A stretch of 64,000 nt of DNA from Gammaproteobacteria bacterium (GTDB lineage: Bacteria; Pseudomonadota; Gammaproteobacteria; Steroidobacterales; GCA-2729495), in assembly GCA_015709695.1 (NCBI GenBank), contig CP054183.1:3021001-3085000 (forward strand). Direction: 5' to 3'. Each line of letters begins with the position of its first letter. The stretch's first letter is position 1. The notes below the pieces were generated by a model that saw only the letters and a program-made list of their open reading frames with translations, was not told the DNA's origin and made no database searches. The translations under genes and the position numbers were made by a program. Positions 34,378 to 43,411 of this stretch are shown here, piece by piece.

Positions 34378-36396
34378 ATGTTCAACAGCAGCAACCGGTC
34401 GCGGAATCTGGTCATCCTCGCCCTGTGCATGTTCCTGTCGCTGGTGGGCACCATGGCGCTGGTGTTCAAGGGACCGGGCGCTTCGGGCGCCGGGGCAAGG
34501 GCCGATGCCGACATCCAGGCAGCGCTGGTGCAGGCGCGCGAGGCCTTGCGGGGTTCGCCGCAGGCTTTCGACGCGCTGGCGCGTACCGTGGCACGGATGG
34601 ATGCCCCGGGCAGCGGCGATGCCGATCCGCTGGCGGGGCAGGTGCGAGCCAGTGCCGCCATCATCAGCAAGGGGCGGCCGGAAATACTCGGGGCGTATGC
34701 CGTGGTCGCGGACCTGGAGAAGCTCATCCCGCCGGTGCGCCGCGAAGCCGAGGAACTGCAGTTCGCCGCGGGCGGCCAGGCGGCCACCGGCGCCCAGCTG
34801 CAGCGGCTAGGCACCATCATGCAGGGCATCGTGCCGCAGGTCCGGGCGCTGGTCAGCGGGCCCGCCAAGCCCACGGATGTTGCCAATGCGCTCGGCCAGA
34901 CCGAGATCGACGTGGCGCAGATCATCCTCGGCCTGCAGAGCGGTGACCCGGATCTCAACCTCAAGGCGGTGAGCGGGGCGCGGGCCACCGAAACGCTGGG
35001 CCGGCTCGCTGCCGCGCGCGACAAGGTATTCACCCGGGTGCGCGATGCCCGTGCGCTGGGTGACCGGCTTGATCTCATCTCCCAGGCCTCTCGCCAGCTC
35101 GACCAGGTGGCCCTGCGCGTGGTGAGCGCACCGGCCGCCGCCACGGGTTCCAGCGGAGCCCCGGCCCGCGAGGTCCTGGTGATCGGCCTGCTGGTGCTTG
35201 CCGCGGTGATCCTTGCGGCCATGACCTGGGTCTACTTCCAGGCACCGCCGGCCGGGCCGGTGCAGCCGGCGACGGACCAGGCGGACCGCAACCAGCAGGC
35301 GATCCTGCGCCTGCTCGACGAGCTGTCGAGCCTCGCCGATGGCGACCTGACCGTGCAGGCCACGGTGACCGAGGACATCACCGGGGCCATCGCCGACTCG
35401 ATCAACTATGCGGTGGAGGCGCTGCGCGAGCTGGTGACCACCATCAACGAGAGTGCCATTCTGCTCGATGGCGCGGCACGCAGCGCGGAAACCACCGCCG
35501 CGCAGCTAGGCCAGGCCAGCGAGGCGCAGTCCAAGCAGGTGGAGTCCGCTTCGCAGGCGATCGGCCGGATGGTCGGCTCTATCGAGGAGGTCTCCGGCGA
35601 TGCCGAGCGTTCTTCCGATGTGGCGCGCCATTCGGTGGATGTGGCACACAAGGGTGGCGAGGCGGTGCGCCGCACCATCGAGGGCATGAATGCCATCCGT
35701 GAGACCATCCAGGACACCTCCAAGCGCATCAAGCGACTCGGCGAGAGCTCGCAGGAGATCGGCAACATCGTCGAGCTCATCAACGACATCGCCGACCAGA
35801 CCAACATCCTGGCGCTGAATGCCTCCATCCAGGCTTCGATGGCCGGCGAGGCTGGCCGCGGCTTCGCGGTGGTGGCCGACGAGGTGCAGCGCCTGGCGGA
35901 ACGCTCGGCCAATGCCACCAAGCAGATCGAGGTGCTGGTGCGCACCATCCAGGCCGACACCAACGAGGCGATCGTCTCCATGGAACGCAGCACCACCGAC
36001 GTGGTGGGAGGCGCACTGCTGGCGGAGAATGCCGGCGCCGCACTCGAGGAGATCGAGCAGGTGTCCAGCCAGATCGCCAGCCTGGTGCAGAACATCTCCA
36101 ACTCGGCGCGCGAGCAGGCGGGTGCGGCGGCAGCCGTGATCCGCATCGTCGAGCTCCTGCAGCAGATCAATTCGCAGACCGCATCCGGCACCAGCAACAC
36201 CCGCGAATCCATCAGCAAGCTGGCCGAGCTGGCCGCACAGCTGCGCCGCTCGGTGGCGGGCTTCCGCCTGCCGCCCGGGGTGGTGGATGTGCGCCCCGGA
36301 CGCGGGCCGGAGCCGCGGCAGGCGCAGTCCCCCGGCACCGAGGCCGGCGGCTACGGCGAACGGGGGTTGCGCGTGATCGGCAAGCGGACGGCCTGA
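34378..36396 (+). CDS. pilJ: Methyl-accepting chemotaxis protein PilJ
   Basis: The 672-residue receptor has TM1 at about 10-30 (NLVILALCMFLSLVGTMALV), a periplasmic PilJ-type helical domain, TM2 at about 265-288, a HAMP-like linker and a long cytoplasmic coiled coil with the signalling tip IVELINDIADQTNILALNAS then MAGEAGRGFAVVADEVQRLA near 460-500. It probably senses pilus engagement through PilA. ATG 34378 follows GGAGG at 11 bases; a TTG six codons earlier is less likely. No methyltransferase gene follows it, unlike in Pseudomonas. Confidence 0.92.
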   Translation: MFNSSNRSRNLVILALCMFLSLVGTMALVFKGPGASGAGARADADIQAALVQAREALRGSPQAFDALARTVARMDAPGSGDADPLAGQVRASAAIISKGRPEILGAYAVVADLEKLIPPVRREAEELQFAAGGQAATGAQLQRLGTIMQGIVPQVRALVSGPAKPTDVANALGQTEIDVAQIILGLQSGDPDLNLKAVSGARATETLGRLAAARDKVFTRVRDARALGDRLDLISQASRQLDQVALRVVSAPAAATGSSGAPAREVLVIGLLVLAAVILAAMTWVYFQAPPAGPVQPATDQADRNQQAILRLLDELSSLADGDLTVQATVTEDITGAIADSINYAVEALRELVTTINESAILLDGAARSAETTAAQLGQASEAQSKQVESASQAIGRMVGSIEEVSGDAERSSDVARHSVDVAHKGGEAVRRTIEGMNAIRETIQDTSKRIKRLGESSQEIGNIVELINDIADQTNILALNASIQASMAGEAGRGFAVVADEVQRLAERSANATKQIEVLVRTIQADTNEAIVSMERSTTDVVGGALLAENAGAALEEIEQVSSQIASLVQNISNSAREQAGAAAAVIRIVELLQQINSQTASGTSNTRESISKLAELAAQLRRSVAGFRLPPGVVDVRPGRGPEPRQAQSPGTEAGGYGERGLRVIGKRTA

Positions 36397-36424
36397 CGGC
36401 GGATCCCCTGCGGCCCGTCCAGAC

Positions 36425-39400
36425 ATGAACACCGCGATTCCACAGGCATCGCTGCAGATCGTCAGCGACGAGCTGGCGGTCACGCTCAACGATGCGCGCG
36501 TGGTGCTGGAGCAGTTCGCCGAGGGCGATGGCGGCTCGCAGGCACTGGAACGCGTGGCTGCACTGCTGCACACCGCGCGCGGCGTGCTGCGCATGACGGA
36601 GACCCACGGCGCCAGCCTGCTGGCCGAGGAAATGGAGCAGACCTGCGCCCATCTGGCCAGGCTGAAGCGGCGCGACGGTGGTGCCGAGGAACCGCTCGAG
36701 GCGCTGATGCGTTCCGCCGTGCAGTTGCCGGCCTACGTGGAGCGGGTACTCAATGGCGGGCGCGATATCCCGCTGGTTCTGCTGCCCCTGCTCAACGACC
36801 TGCGTGCGGCCCGGGGCCGGCCGCTGTTGTCGGAGAGCACGCTGCTGCTCCTCAATGTCGGTGGCGACCCGCGCGCGGTCGGCCAGCTGCCCCGGGCGAA
36901 TCCCAGCGGTGAGGATCTCATGCGCCTCGCGGGCGAACTGCGCCCGCGCTTCCAGCTGGCATTGCTTGGCTGGATCCGTGGTGACGAGCCGGAGGCCAAC
37001 CTGCGGCAGATGGCCGGCGTGGTGGAGCGGCTGGAGAAAGCGGCTGCCGCCGAACAGGTCCATCACCTCTGGTGGGTGGCGGCCGGCATCATCGAGGCCC
37101 TGCTGGACCATGGCCTGGAAACCAGCGTCTCGCTCAAGCGCCTGATGGGCCAGGTGGACCGCGAGATGAAGCGCCTGCGCACGCTGGGCGAAGCCCAGTT
37201 TGCCAAGGTGCCGCCGACGGAGCTCGTCAACAACCTGCTCTATTACGTGGCGCGGGCCCGCACCGGCGGTCCGCGAGCCACGGCGATCCGCGCGGCCTTC
37301 AACCTCTCCGAGCTGGTGCCCGGCGATGCCCAGGTCGAGCAGGCGCGCCAGAGCCTCTCGGCGCCCAGCGTCAAGCTGATGCAGACCGTTGCGCAGGCGA
37401 TCCGCGAGGACCTTGGCCGCGTGAAGGATGTGCTGGACATCTTCGTTCGCACCGGCATGGAGCGTGTCGAGGAGCTGGCGCCGCAACTGGAGTTGCTGAA
37501 GAAGATCGGCGACACCCTGGGTGTGCTCGGCCTCGGTGATCTGCGCGAAGCGGTGCAGACCCGGCGCGAGGAGCTGCAGGAACTGATCGGCCATGGGCGC
37601 CGCCCCGCGGAATCCGCCCTGGTGGGCATCGCCGCCGCGCTGCTCGGCGTCGAGGACCGGCTGGAGGGCGATCTCATCGGCATGATCGCCCCGCGGGCCG
37701 ACGAGCCAGCCAGTGGCGAGGCCTCGCAGGAAGGCGCTTCGGGCCTGGGGCAGGTGACACCGGCTGTCATGCGCGAGTGCCTGGTGAACCTCGCTCGCGT
37801 GAAGGAGGCGGTGACCCAGATCACCGACCGGGGCGGTGACGGTGCCGCGATGGATGCCGTGCCCGAGCAGTTGCAGGGCATCACCGCCGGGTTGCTGATG
37901 CTCGGCAAGGAGCGTGCTGCCGGCATCGTGGGCGACCTGCAGCGTGCCATCCGCAGCCTGCTCGGCCAGGGCCGGGGGGGCGCCGAGCGCGGACGCCTCG
38001 ACCGGCTGGCCGATGCGACGGTGGCGCTGGAGTACTACCTGGAGACGCTGCAGGCCGGGCGCAGCGAGCCCGTTTACATGCTCGACAATGCCGAGCGCTG
38101 CCTGGCGGGCCTGGCGCAGACCGCACCCGTCGACGGTGCCGAAGCGGCGCTGGAGCACGCGGCGGGCCTGGATGCAGCCGAGACGGTGGCGGCCCTGCCG
38201 GCGGAGCACGAGGCCACGCAGGTGATCACGGCGCCATCCGTGCCGCCGCTGGTGCCGGTCACGGTGTCGCCGACGCGGGTATACAGCGGTGGCCCGGAGC
38301 GGCTCGACCCGGAGCTGCTGGAACTGTTCATCGAGGAGGCGCGCGAGGAGATCACCGGCATCGGCCGCGCGTTCGCTGCCTGGGAGCGCGATGATGCCGA
38401 CGGCAATTCGCTGGCGGCCCTGCGCCGGGCTTTCCATACCCTGAAGGGCAGCGGCCGCATGGTCGGCGCCGACGCCATCGGCGAGTTCTGCTGGAAGGTC
38501 GAGGTGCTCCTCAACCGCGTCATCAATGGCACGGTTCTGCGCAGCCCGCGATTGATGGCCACCCTGCAGGACTGCGTCACCGTGCTGCCTTCCCTGCTAG
38601 AGCAGCTGGAAGTCGGGGCTGCACCGGCCGGGGAACTCAAGTCCCTGCTGGCCCGTCTCCATGCCCTGGCCGAGCCGCAGGCGGCGACCACCAGCGAGCC
38701 GGAGGAGGGCGTGACTACCGCCCCGGCTGCCCCGCCGCCCGGGCAGGCGCCACGCCTGGTCGCGGTGGCAGGGACCGGTGGCGCGAAGCCCGAGCCGCCT
38801 GCGATCACGCGGCCGGAGCCTGCACCGGCAGCCGCTCCGGAACCGGCGCCCGCGGCAGCCACCATGGACCCCGTGCTGCTGGACATCTTCACCCGGGAGG
38901 TGAGCGGCCACCTGGCAAACCTGCGCAGGTTCGTCGCCCACTGCGACGAGGCCGCGCCACCGTACGCAGTGACCGAGGAACTGCACCGCGCCTGCCATAC
39001 GCTGGATGGCAGCTTTGCCATGGCGCGCGTGGAGCTGGGACTGCCGCTCACCGAGGCGCTGAATGCGCTGGTGAGCCTCGCTTACGGCCGTCCGGCGCGC
39101 CTGCCGGCGGGGGCCGTGGCGACGCTGCGCGATACCGCTTCACGCATCGAAGCGCTGCTGGCCTACCTCGCGGAGCCCTGGCGACCGGCTCCGGAAACCG
39201 CGGACCTCGAACAGCGGCTGCGGGACCACACCGAGGCGCTCGAACATCCGCCCGTGCAACCGCTGGAGCGCACCGGCGAACTGACCGGGCTGCTCGCCGA
39301 GCCAGACCCAGTGCCAGAGTCAGAGCCTGAGCCTGAGCCTGAGCCTGAGCCAGTTCCCGAGCCCGAGGCACCGCCGGCCGATGATTCCATCATCGTCGAG

Positions 39401-42190
39401 GAGCTGCCGCTGCCTGAGGTCATCGAACTCACGGCCGATCTGCCCGCGGCCAGCGAGCTGGCAGAGCTTGCTGGCCTGGCTGAACCGGCCGGGCCGGTGG
39501 AGCCGGCGCAACCGGCGCAACCGGCGCAACCAGTCGAATCGGCCATCTCCCGTGCGGCCGCTCCGCCGCCGACGCCGGCAACCGCCACGGCCGCGCTGCC
39601 CTACGACCCCGAGATCGCGGCAATCTTCGCGGAGGAAGCCGCCGAGCTGCTGGAGTCGGCCGACGCCGCTGTGGCCCGCCTCGCCGACGGCCATGGAGGC
39701 GCCAGCGACGAGCAGGCCATGGCCGACCTGCAACGCTACCTGCATACGCTCAAGGGTGGTGCCCGCATGGCCGGCCTCGGCGTCATGGGTGCATTCAGCC
39801 ATGACCTGGAAACGCTGCTCATCCGGGTCAGCGAGGGGCTGATCCCGCGCAGTCCGGCCTTTGGCGAGCTGTTGCAGGCCAGCCTCGACGAGCTGCACCG
39901 CCTGCGCGAGGACGTCATGACCGGCGAGCAGCAGCGGCTGGCACCGCAGCTCGCCGCCCGGGTGCGTGCGGCCCTGTCTGCCGAGGAACCCCAGCCCGCA
40001 CTGCCGGTTTCCGCGCCGCCCGCGCCGCTGCCGCCAGCGGAGGTCCCCGCGGCCACGGTGGTCGCAGCACAGGAGGCCCCGCCCGTGCCGGTCGTGGCCG
40101 AGGCCCCTGCGCACGAGGAGTCCCTGCCCGCCGCGCCGGGGCCGTTGCACCTCGAGCCGGTCGAGCCCATCGGCCCCATCGAGCCGGCCGAGCCCGCCGA
40201 GCCCGCGGCACCGGTGGTGGTGGAATTCGAACCCGCGTTGCCGGAGATCAGTCTTCCCGCCCTCGATCGCATCGGCGAGCTGGCCCGGGAGCTCGAGCAG
40301 CCGGCGGCCACGTCCGGCGTCGCGGCCGTCGCTGCCGCCGGAGCTGCGGAACCGGCGGCCACCGCGGCGCGCCAGCCCGCCGCGGAGCGCCGCGAGACCG
40401 CGCGCGTGGACTCGCTGCTGCTCGACCAGCTGCTCAACAATGCCGGCGAGATCAGCATCTTCCAGTCGCGGCTCAGCCAGCAGGTCAACCTGATCCAGTT
40501 CAACCTCGAGGAACTCGGTGCGACCGTGGTGCGGCTGCGCGAGCAGCTGCGCAAGCTGGAGCTGGAGACCGAGGCGCAGATCCTCTTCCGCCACCAGGAC
40601 GATGGCGGCGGCCGCGGCGATTTCGATCCGCTGGAACTGGACCGCTACTCGACCATCCAGCAGCTCTCGCGCAGCCTGGCGGAATCCACCACCGACGTGA
40701 ACAGCCTCAAGGACCTGCTGCAGAACATGGCGCGGGATACCGAGGCGCTGCTGGTCCAGCAGGCGCGCACGGCCACCGAGCTGCAGGACGGCCTGATGCG
40801 CACCCGCATGGTGCCCTTCCACCAGCACGGCCCGCGCCTGGCGCGGCTGGTGCGCCAGACCGCCCTGGAGGCCGGCAAGCGCGCCGAGCTGCAGATGCAG
40901 GGCGGAGGCGAGCTGGACCGCCAGGTCCTGGAGCGCATGCTCGGGCCCTTCGAGCACATGCTGCGCAATGCGGTCGTGCACGGCATCGAGCTGCCCGCGG
41001 AACGCGAGGCCGCGGGCAAGCCGGCCACCGGCAGCATCTTCATCAACCTGCGCCGCGATGGTTCCGAGGCGGTGGTGGAGATCGCCGACGATGGCCGCGG
41101 CATCGACGTTGCCGCCGTGCGCCGCAAGGCCGCGGACCTGGGATTCATCGAGCAGGGCACCGCGGTCAGCGACGAGGAGGCCATGCAGTTCATCCTGCGG
41201 CCCGGCTTCAGCACGGCGGACCGGCTGACCCAGGCCGCCGGCCGCGGCATCGGCATGGACGTGGTCACCAGCGAGGTGGCGAAACTCGGCGGCTCGCTGC
41301 GCATCGGCTCGGTGGCGGGCCGTGGCACCACCTTCACCATCCGCCTGCCGTTCACGCTCGCCGTCACGCAGGCGCTGATCGTGCGCTGTGGCGCCGAGCT
41401 CTATGCGATGCCCTTGCCCACCGTCGAGGGCGTCATCCGCCTGTCGCGCAGCGAGTTGCTGGCACGCCTGGCCACGCCGCAGCCGGTCATCGACTACGGC
41501 GACCAGTCCTACCAGTTCCGCCACCTCGGGGAGTACCTGGGCCTCGGCCCGGCGCGCGTCCCGGAGGAGCAGAGCCGGGTGTCCGTGATCCTGGTGCGGG
41601 CGGCGGAACATTCCACCGCGCTCATCGCCGACGAGATGCTCGACAGCCGCGAGATCGTCGTCAAGCCGGTCGGGCCGCAGCTGGCCACCATCCGCGGCAT
41701 CGCCGGTGCCACCATCCTCGGCGACGGCCGCATCGCCGTGATCCTCGACATGGGTATCCTGGTGCGCACGCTGCGCGCGGGGGCCACGGTACGCGCGCCG
41801 GTGGTCGAGCCTCCCGCCAGGGGGCCGCTGGCACTGGTGGTGGACGACTCCATCACCATGCGCCGCGTGACCCAGCGGCTGCTGGAGCGCAACGGCTTCC
41901 GCGTGGTTACCGCCAAGGATGGCCTCGAGGCCATCGGCGTGCTGCAGGACCACCGGCCCGACATCATCCTGCTCGACGTGGAGATGCCGCGCATGGACGG
42001 CTACGAGTTCGCCAAGCACGTGCGCAACAATGCCGACACTGCTACCGTGCCCATCGTCATGATCACCTCGCGGGTGAGCGACAAGCACAAGGCGCGTGCC
42101 ATCGAGGTGGGCGTCAACGACTACCTCGGCAAGCCTTACCAGGAGCGCGCGCTGCTGGAAGCGGTGCGCCACCAGTTGCAGCGGTCCTGA
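36425..42190 (+). CDS. chpA: ChpA/PilL hybrid histidine kinase of the Pil-Chp system
   Basis: The 1921-residue CheA-like hybrid kinase. Histidine phosphotransfer-type motifs occur at H49 (HTARGVLRM, atypical), H671 (HTLKGSGRM), H858 (HTLDGSFAM, atypical) and H1107 (HTLKGGARM), separated by Pro/Ala/Glu linkers. The kinase core starts near 1327 (dimerisation), with the N-box HMLRNAVVHG (about 1512), ADDGRGID and GRGIGMDVV; a CheW domain follows (about 1649-1790) and a receiver domain from about 1800 with phosphoacceptor D1851 (LLDVEMPRMDGYEF). It is shorter than P. aeruginosa ChpA (2472 residues), which has more phosphotransfer domains. It lies 28 bases after pilJ. Confidence 0.93.
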   Translation: MNTAIPQASLQIVSDELAVTLNDARVVLEQFAEGDGGSQALERVAALLHTARGVLRMTETHGASLLAEEMEQTCAHLARLKRRDGGAEEPLEALMRSAVQLPAYVERVLNGGRDIPLVLLPLLNDLRAARGRPLLSESTLLLLNVGGDPRAVGQLPRANPSGEDLMRLAGELRPRFQLALLGWIRGDEPEANLRQMAGVVERLEKAAAAEQVHHLWWVAAGIIEALLDHGLETSVSLKRLMGQVDREMKRLRTLGEAQFAKVPPTELVNNLLYYVARARTGGPRATAIRAAFNLSELVPGDAQVEQARQSLSAPSVKLMQTVAQAIREDLGRVKDVLDIFVRTGMERVEELAPQLELLKKIGDTLGVLGLGDLREAVQTRREELQELIGHGRRPAESALVGIAAALLGVEDRLEGDLIGMIAPRADEPASGEASQEGASGLGQVTPAVMRECLVNLARVKEAVTQITDRGGDGAAMDAVPEQLQGITAGLLMLGKERAAGIVGDLQRAIRSLLGQGRGGAERGRLDRLADATVALEYYLETLQAGRSEPVYMLDNAERCLAGLAQTAPVDGAEAALEHAAGLDAAETVAALPAEHEATQVITAPSVPPLVPVTVSPTRVYSGGPERLDPELLELFIEEAREEITGIGRAFAAWERDDADGNSLAALRRAFHTLKGSGRMVGADAIGEFCWKVEVLLNRVINGTVLRSPRLMATLQDCVTVLPSLLEQLEVGAAPAGELKSLLARLHALAEPQAATTSEPEEGVTTAPAAPPPGQAPRLVAVAGTGGAKPEPPAITRPEPAPAAAPEPAPAAATMDPVLLDIFTREVSGHLANLRRFVAHCDEAAPPYAVTEELHRACHTLDGSFAMARVELGLPLTEALNALVSLAYGRPARLPAGAVATLRDTASRIEALLAYLAEPWRPAPETADLEQRLRDHTEALEHPPVQPLERTGELTGLLAEPDPVPESEPEPEPEPEPVPEPEAPPADDSIIVEELPLPEVIELTADLPAASELAELAGLAEPAGPVEPAQPAQPAQPVESAISRAAAPPPTPATATAALPYDPEIAAIFAEEAAELLESADAAVARLADGHGGASDEQAMADLQRYLHTLKGGARMAGLGVMGAFSHDLETLLIRVSEGLIPRSPAFGELLQASLDELHRLREDVMTGEQQRLAPQLAARVRAALSAEEPQPALPVSAPPAPLPPAEVPAATVVAAQEAPPVPVVAEAPAHEESLPAAPGPLHLEPVEPIGPIEPAEPAEPAAPVVVEFEPALPEISLPALDRIGELARELEQPAATSGVAAVAAAGAAEPAATAARQPAAERRETARVDSLLLDQLLNNAGEISIFQSRLSQQVNLIQFNLEELGATVVRLREQLRKLELETEAQILFRHQDDGGGRGDFDPLELDRYSTIQQLSRSLAESTTDVNSLKDLLQNMARDTEALLVQQARTATELQDGLMRTRMVPFHQHGPRLARLVRQTALEAGKRAELQMQGGGELDRQVLERMLGPFEHMLRNAVVHGIELPAEREAAGKPATGSIFINLRRDGSEAVVEIADDGRGIDVAAVRRKAADLGFIEQGTAVSDEEAMQFILRPGFSTADRLTQAAGRGIGMDVVTSEVAKLGGSLRIGSVAGRGTTFTIRLPFTLAVTQALIVRCGAELYAMPLPTVEGVIRLSRSELLARLATPQPVIDYGDQSYQFRHLGEYLGLGPARVPEEQSRVSVILVRAAEHSTALIADEMLDSREIVVKPVGPQLATIRGIAGATILGDGRIAVILDMGILVRTLRAGATVRAPVVEPPARGPLALVVDDSITMRRVTQRLLERNGFRVVTAKDGLEAIGVLQDHRPDIILLDVEMPRMDGYEFAKHVRNNADTATVPIVMITSRVSDKHKARAIEVGVNDYLGKPYQERALLEAVRHQLQRS
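39323..39529 (+). repeat. Short in-frame repeats in the chpA linker
   Basis: GAGCCT occurs four times in tandem at 39323-39346, giving a Glu-Pro run, and CCGGCGCAA three times at 39503-39529, giving Pro-Ala-Gln. Both lie in the low-complexity linker before the third clear phosphotransfer domain and probably act as flexible spacers. Confidence 0.75.
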
Positions 42191-42191
42191 C

Positions 42192-42695
42192 ATGAACAGC
42201 CAGACGGCAGCCCGCAGCGCCATCGACGAGATCTATTGCCAGCTGATCCCGCTGCGTCAGCTGCGCCTCATCGTGCCCCGCAGCTGCATCGCCGAGGTCA
42301 TCCGCTACGCACCGCCGATGCGCCAGGGTCCCGCGCCCGGCTGGTTCCGCGGACTGGTCCCCTGGACGACGCTGCGGGTGCCGGTGGTCTCGTTCGAGGA
42401 ACTCTGCGGGCGCGAGGCCGGCGAGCCGGGTGGCCGCACCCGCATCGCCATCGTCAATGCCATGTCGGGCCGCCTCGACACCGGCTACTACGGCATCCTC
42501 ACCGAGGGCTTTCCGCAGCTGGTGCGCGTCAATCGCGAAGTCATGCAGCCCGACGACCGCCAGGCCTGGCCCGCCGAGGGGCCCGTGGTCTGCCAGATCC
42601 GCATGATCAACGAGTACCCGCTGATCCCCGACCTGGAGCGCGTCGAGGAGATGCTGCACGCCTGCCTGGACCGTTCGGCCCGCCGCCTGTCCTGA
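42192..42695 (+). CDS. chpC: CheW-like protein ChpC
   Basis: The 167-residue divergent CheW-domain protein has QLIPLRQLRLIVPRSCIAEV, PGWFRGLVPWTTLRVPVVSF and a late VVCQIRMINEYPLIPDLERV, matching ChpC. It may link ChpA to other receptors. The ATG follows the chpA stop by one base, so it is coupled. chpB, which encodes a CheB-like methylesterase in Pseudomonas, is missing between chpA and chpC. Confidence 0.85.
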   Translation: MNSQTAARSAIDEIYCQLIPLRQLRLIVPRSCIAEVIRYAPPMRQGPAPGWFRGLVPWTTLRVPVVSFEELCGREAGEPGGRTRIAIVNAMSGRLDTGYYGILTEGFPQLVRVNREVMQPDDRQAWPAEGPVVCQIRMINEYPLIPDLERVEEMLHACLDRSARRLS

Positions 42696-42697
42696 TT

Positions 42698-42723
42698 CCG
42701 CGCCCGCTGGCGCGGTGCTTTCT
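42698..42723 (+). terminator. Terminator of the pil-chp operon
   Basis: CCGCGCC (42698-42704) pairs perfectly with GGCGCGG (42709-42715) around a CGCT loop two bases after the chpC stop, followed by TGCTTTCT. Confidence 0.6.
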
Positions 42724-42767
42724 GGTAGGCTGCGCGCTAACCAGACGGCCACAGTCCCGGGCGACCC

Positions 42768-43409
42768 ATGCAGATCTTCTCGCGCCTCATGCCCCGTGAG
42801 GGCCGCTTCTTCGACCTGTTCAACCAGCATGCCGCCCTCGTGGCCGAGGGTGGGGCGGCGGTATCCGAGCTGCTCCAGGGCTTCAGCGACGCGCAGGGCT
42901 GCAACGGGCGCATCACGCGCATCGGCGAGATCGAACACGCGGCCGACCGCGTGACCCGCGAGACCACCGCCCTGCTGCACAAGACCTTCGTCACGCCTTT
43001 CGACCGCGACGACATCCACCGGCTGATCTCGCGCATGGATGACATTCTCGACCTGATCCAGGACGCGTCCGAGTCGCTCATGCTCTACGACGTCAAGCAG
43101 TTGCCACCCGAGGCCGCGCACCTGGCGGACCTGGTGAAGATCTGCTGCGAGCGCGTCCAGGCCGCGGTGGGCCTGATGTCGTCCATGGAGAATGCACCGT
43201 CGATCCTCATGCTCTGCCAGGAGATCGACGGGCTGGAGTCCGATGCCGACCGGGTCATGCGCGGCGCCATCTCCAGGCTGTTCCGCGAGGAGCCCGACGT
43301 GCGCCAGGTCATCAAGCTGCAGGCGGTCTACGAACTGCTGGAGACCGCGACGGACCGCTGTCAGGATGTCGCCGACATCATCGAGGGCGTGGTGCTGGAG
43401 AACGGCTGA
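42768..43409 (+). CDS. DUF47 family (PhoU-like) Pit accessory protein
   Basis: The 213-residue helical protein has the DUF47 pattern LMPREGRFFDLFNQHAALV, IGEIEHAADRVTRET, TPFDRDDIHRLISRMDDILD and LESDADRVMRGAISRLF. Such proteins sit next to Pit transporters and are thought to regulate them. It ends two bases before the GTG of the pit gene, so the two form an operon. The preceding 72-base gap holds the pil-chp terminator. Confidence 0.9.
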   Translation: MQIFSRLMPREGRFFDLFNQHAALVAEGGAAVSELLQGFSDAQGCNGRITRIGEIEHAADRVTRETTALLHKTFVTPFDRDDIHRLISRMDDILDLIQDASESLMLYDVKQLPPEAAHLADLVKICCERVQAAVGLMSSMENAPSILMLCQEIDGLESDADRVMRGAISRLFREEPDVRQVIKLQAVYELLETATDRCQDVADIIEGVVLENG

Positions 43410-43411
43410 CC

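Noticed and set aside
36212..38437. A 741-residue minus-strand open frame opposite pilJ/chpA
   Set aside because: It overlaps two convincing genes and lacks any known motif; it is a GC-driven shadow.
39323..39529. Repeat array resembling a CRISPR or satellite
   Set aside because: The units are only 6-9 bases, in frame and without spacers; they encode a Pro/Glu/Ala/Gln linker of ChpA.
39320..42223. A 967-residue open frame on the minus strand opposite chpA
   Set aside because: It is antisense to the well-supported kinase core, has shadow-like Arg/His/Gly/Ala composition and shows no domain.
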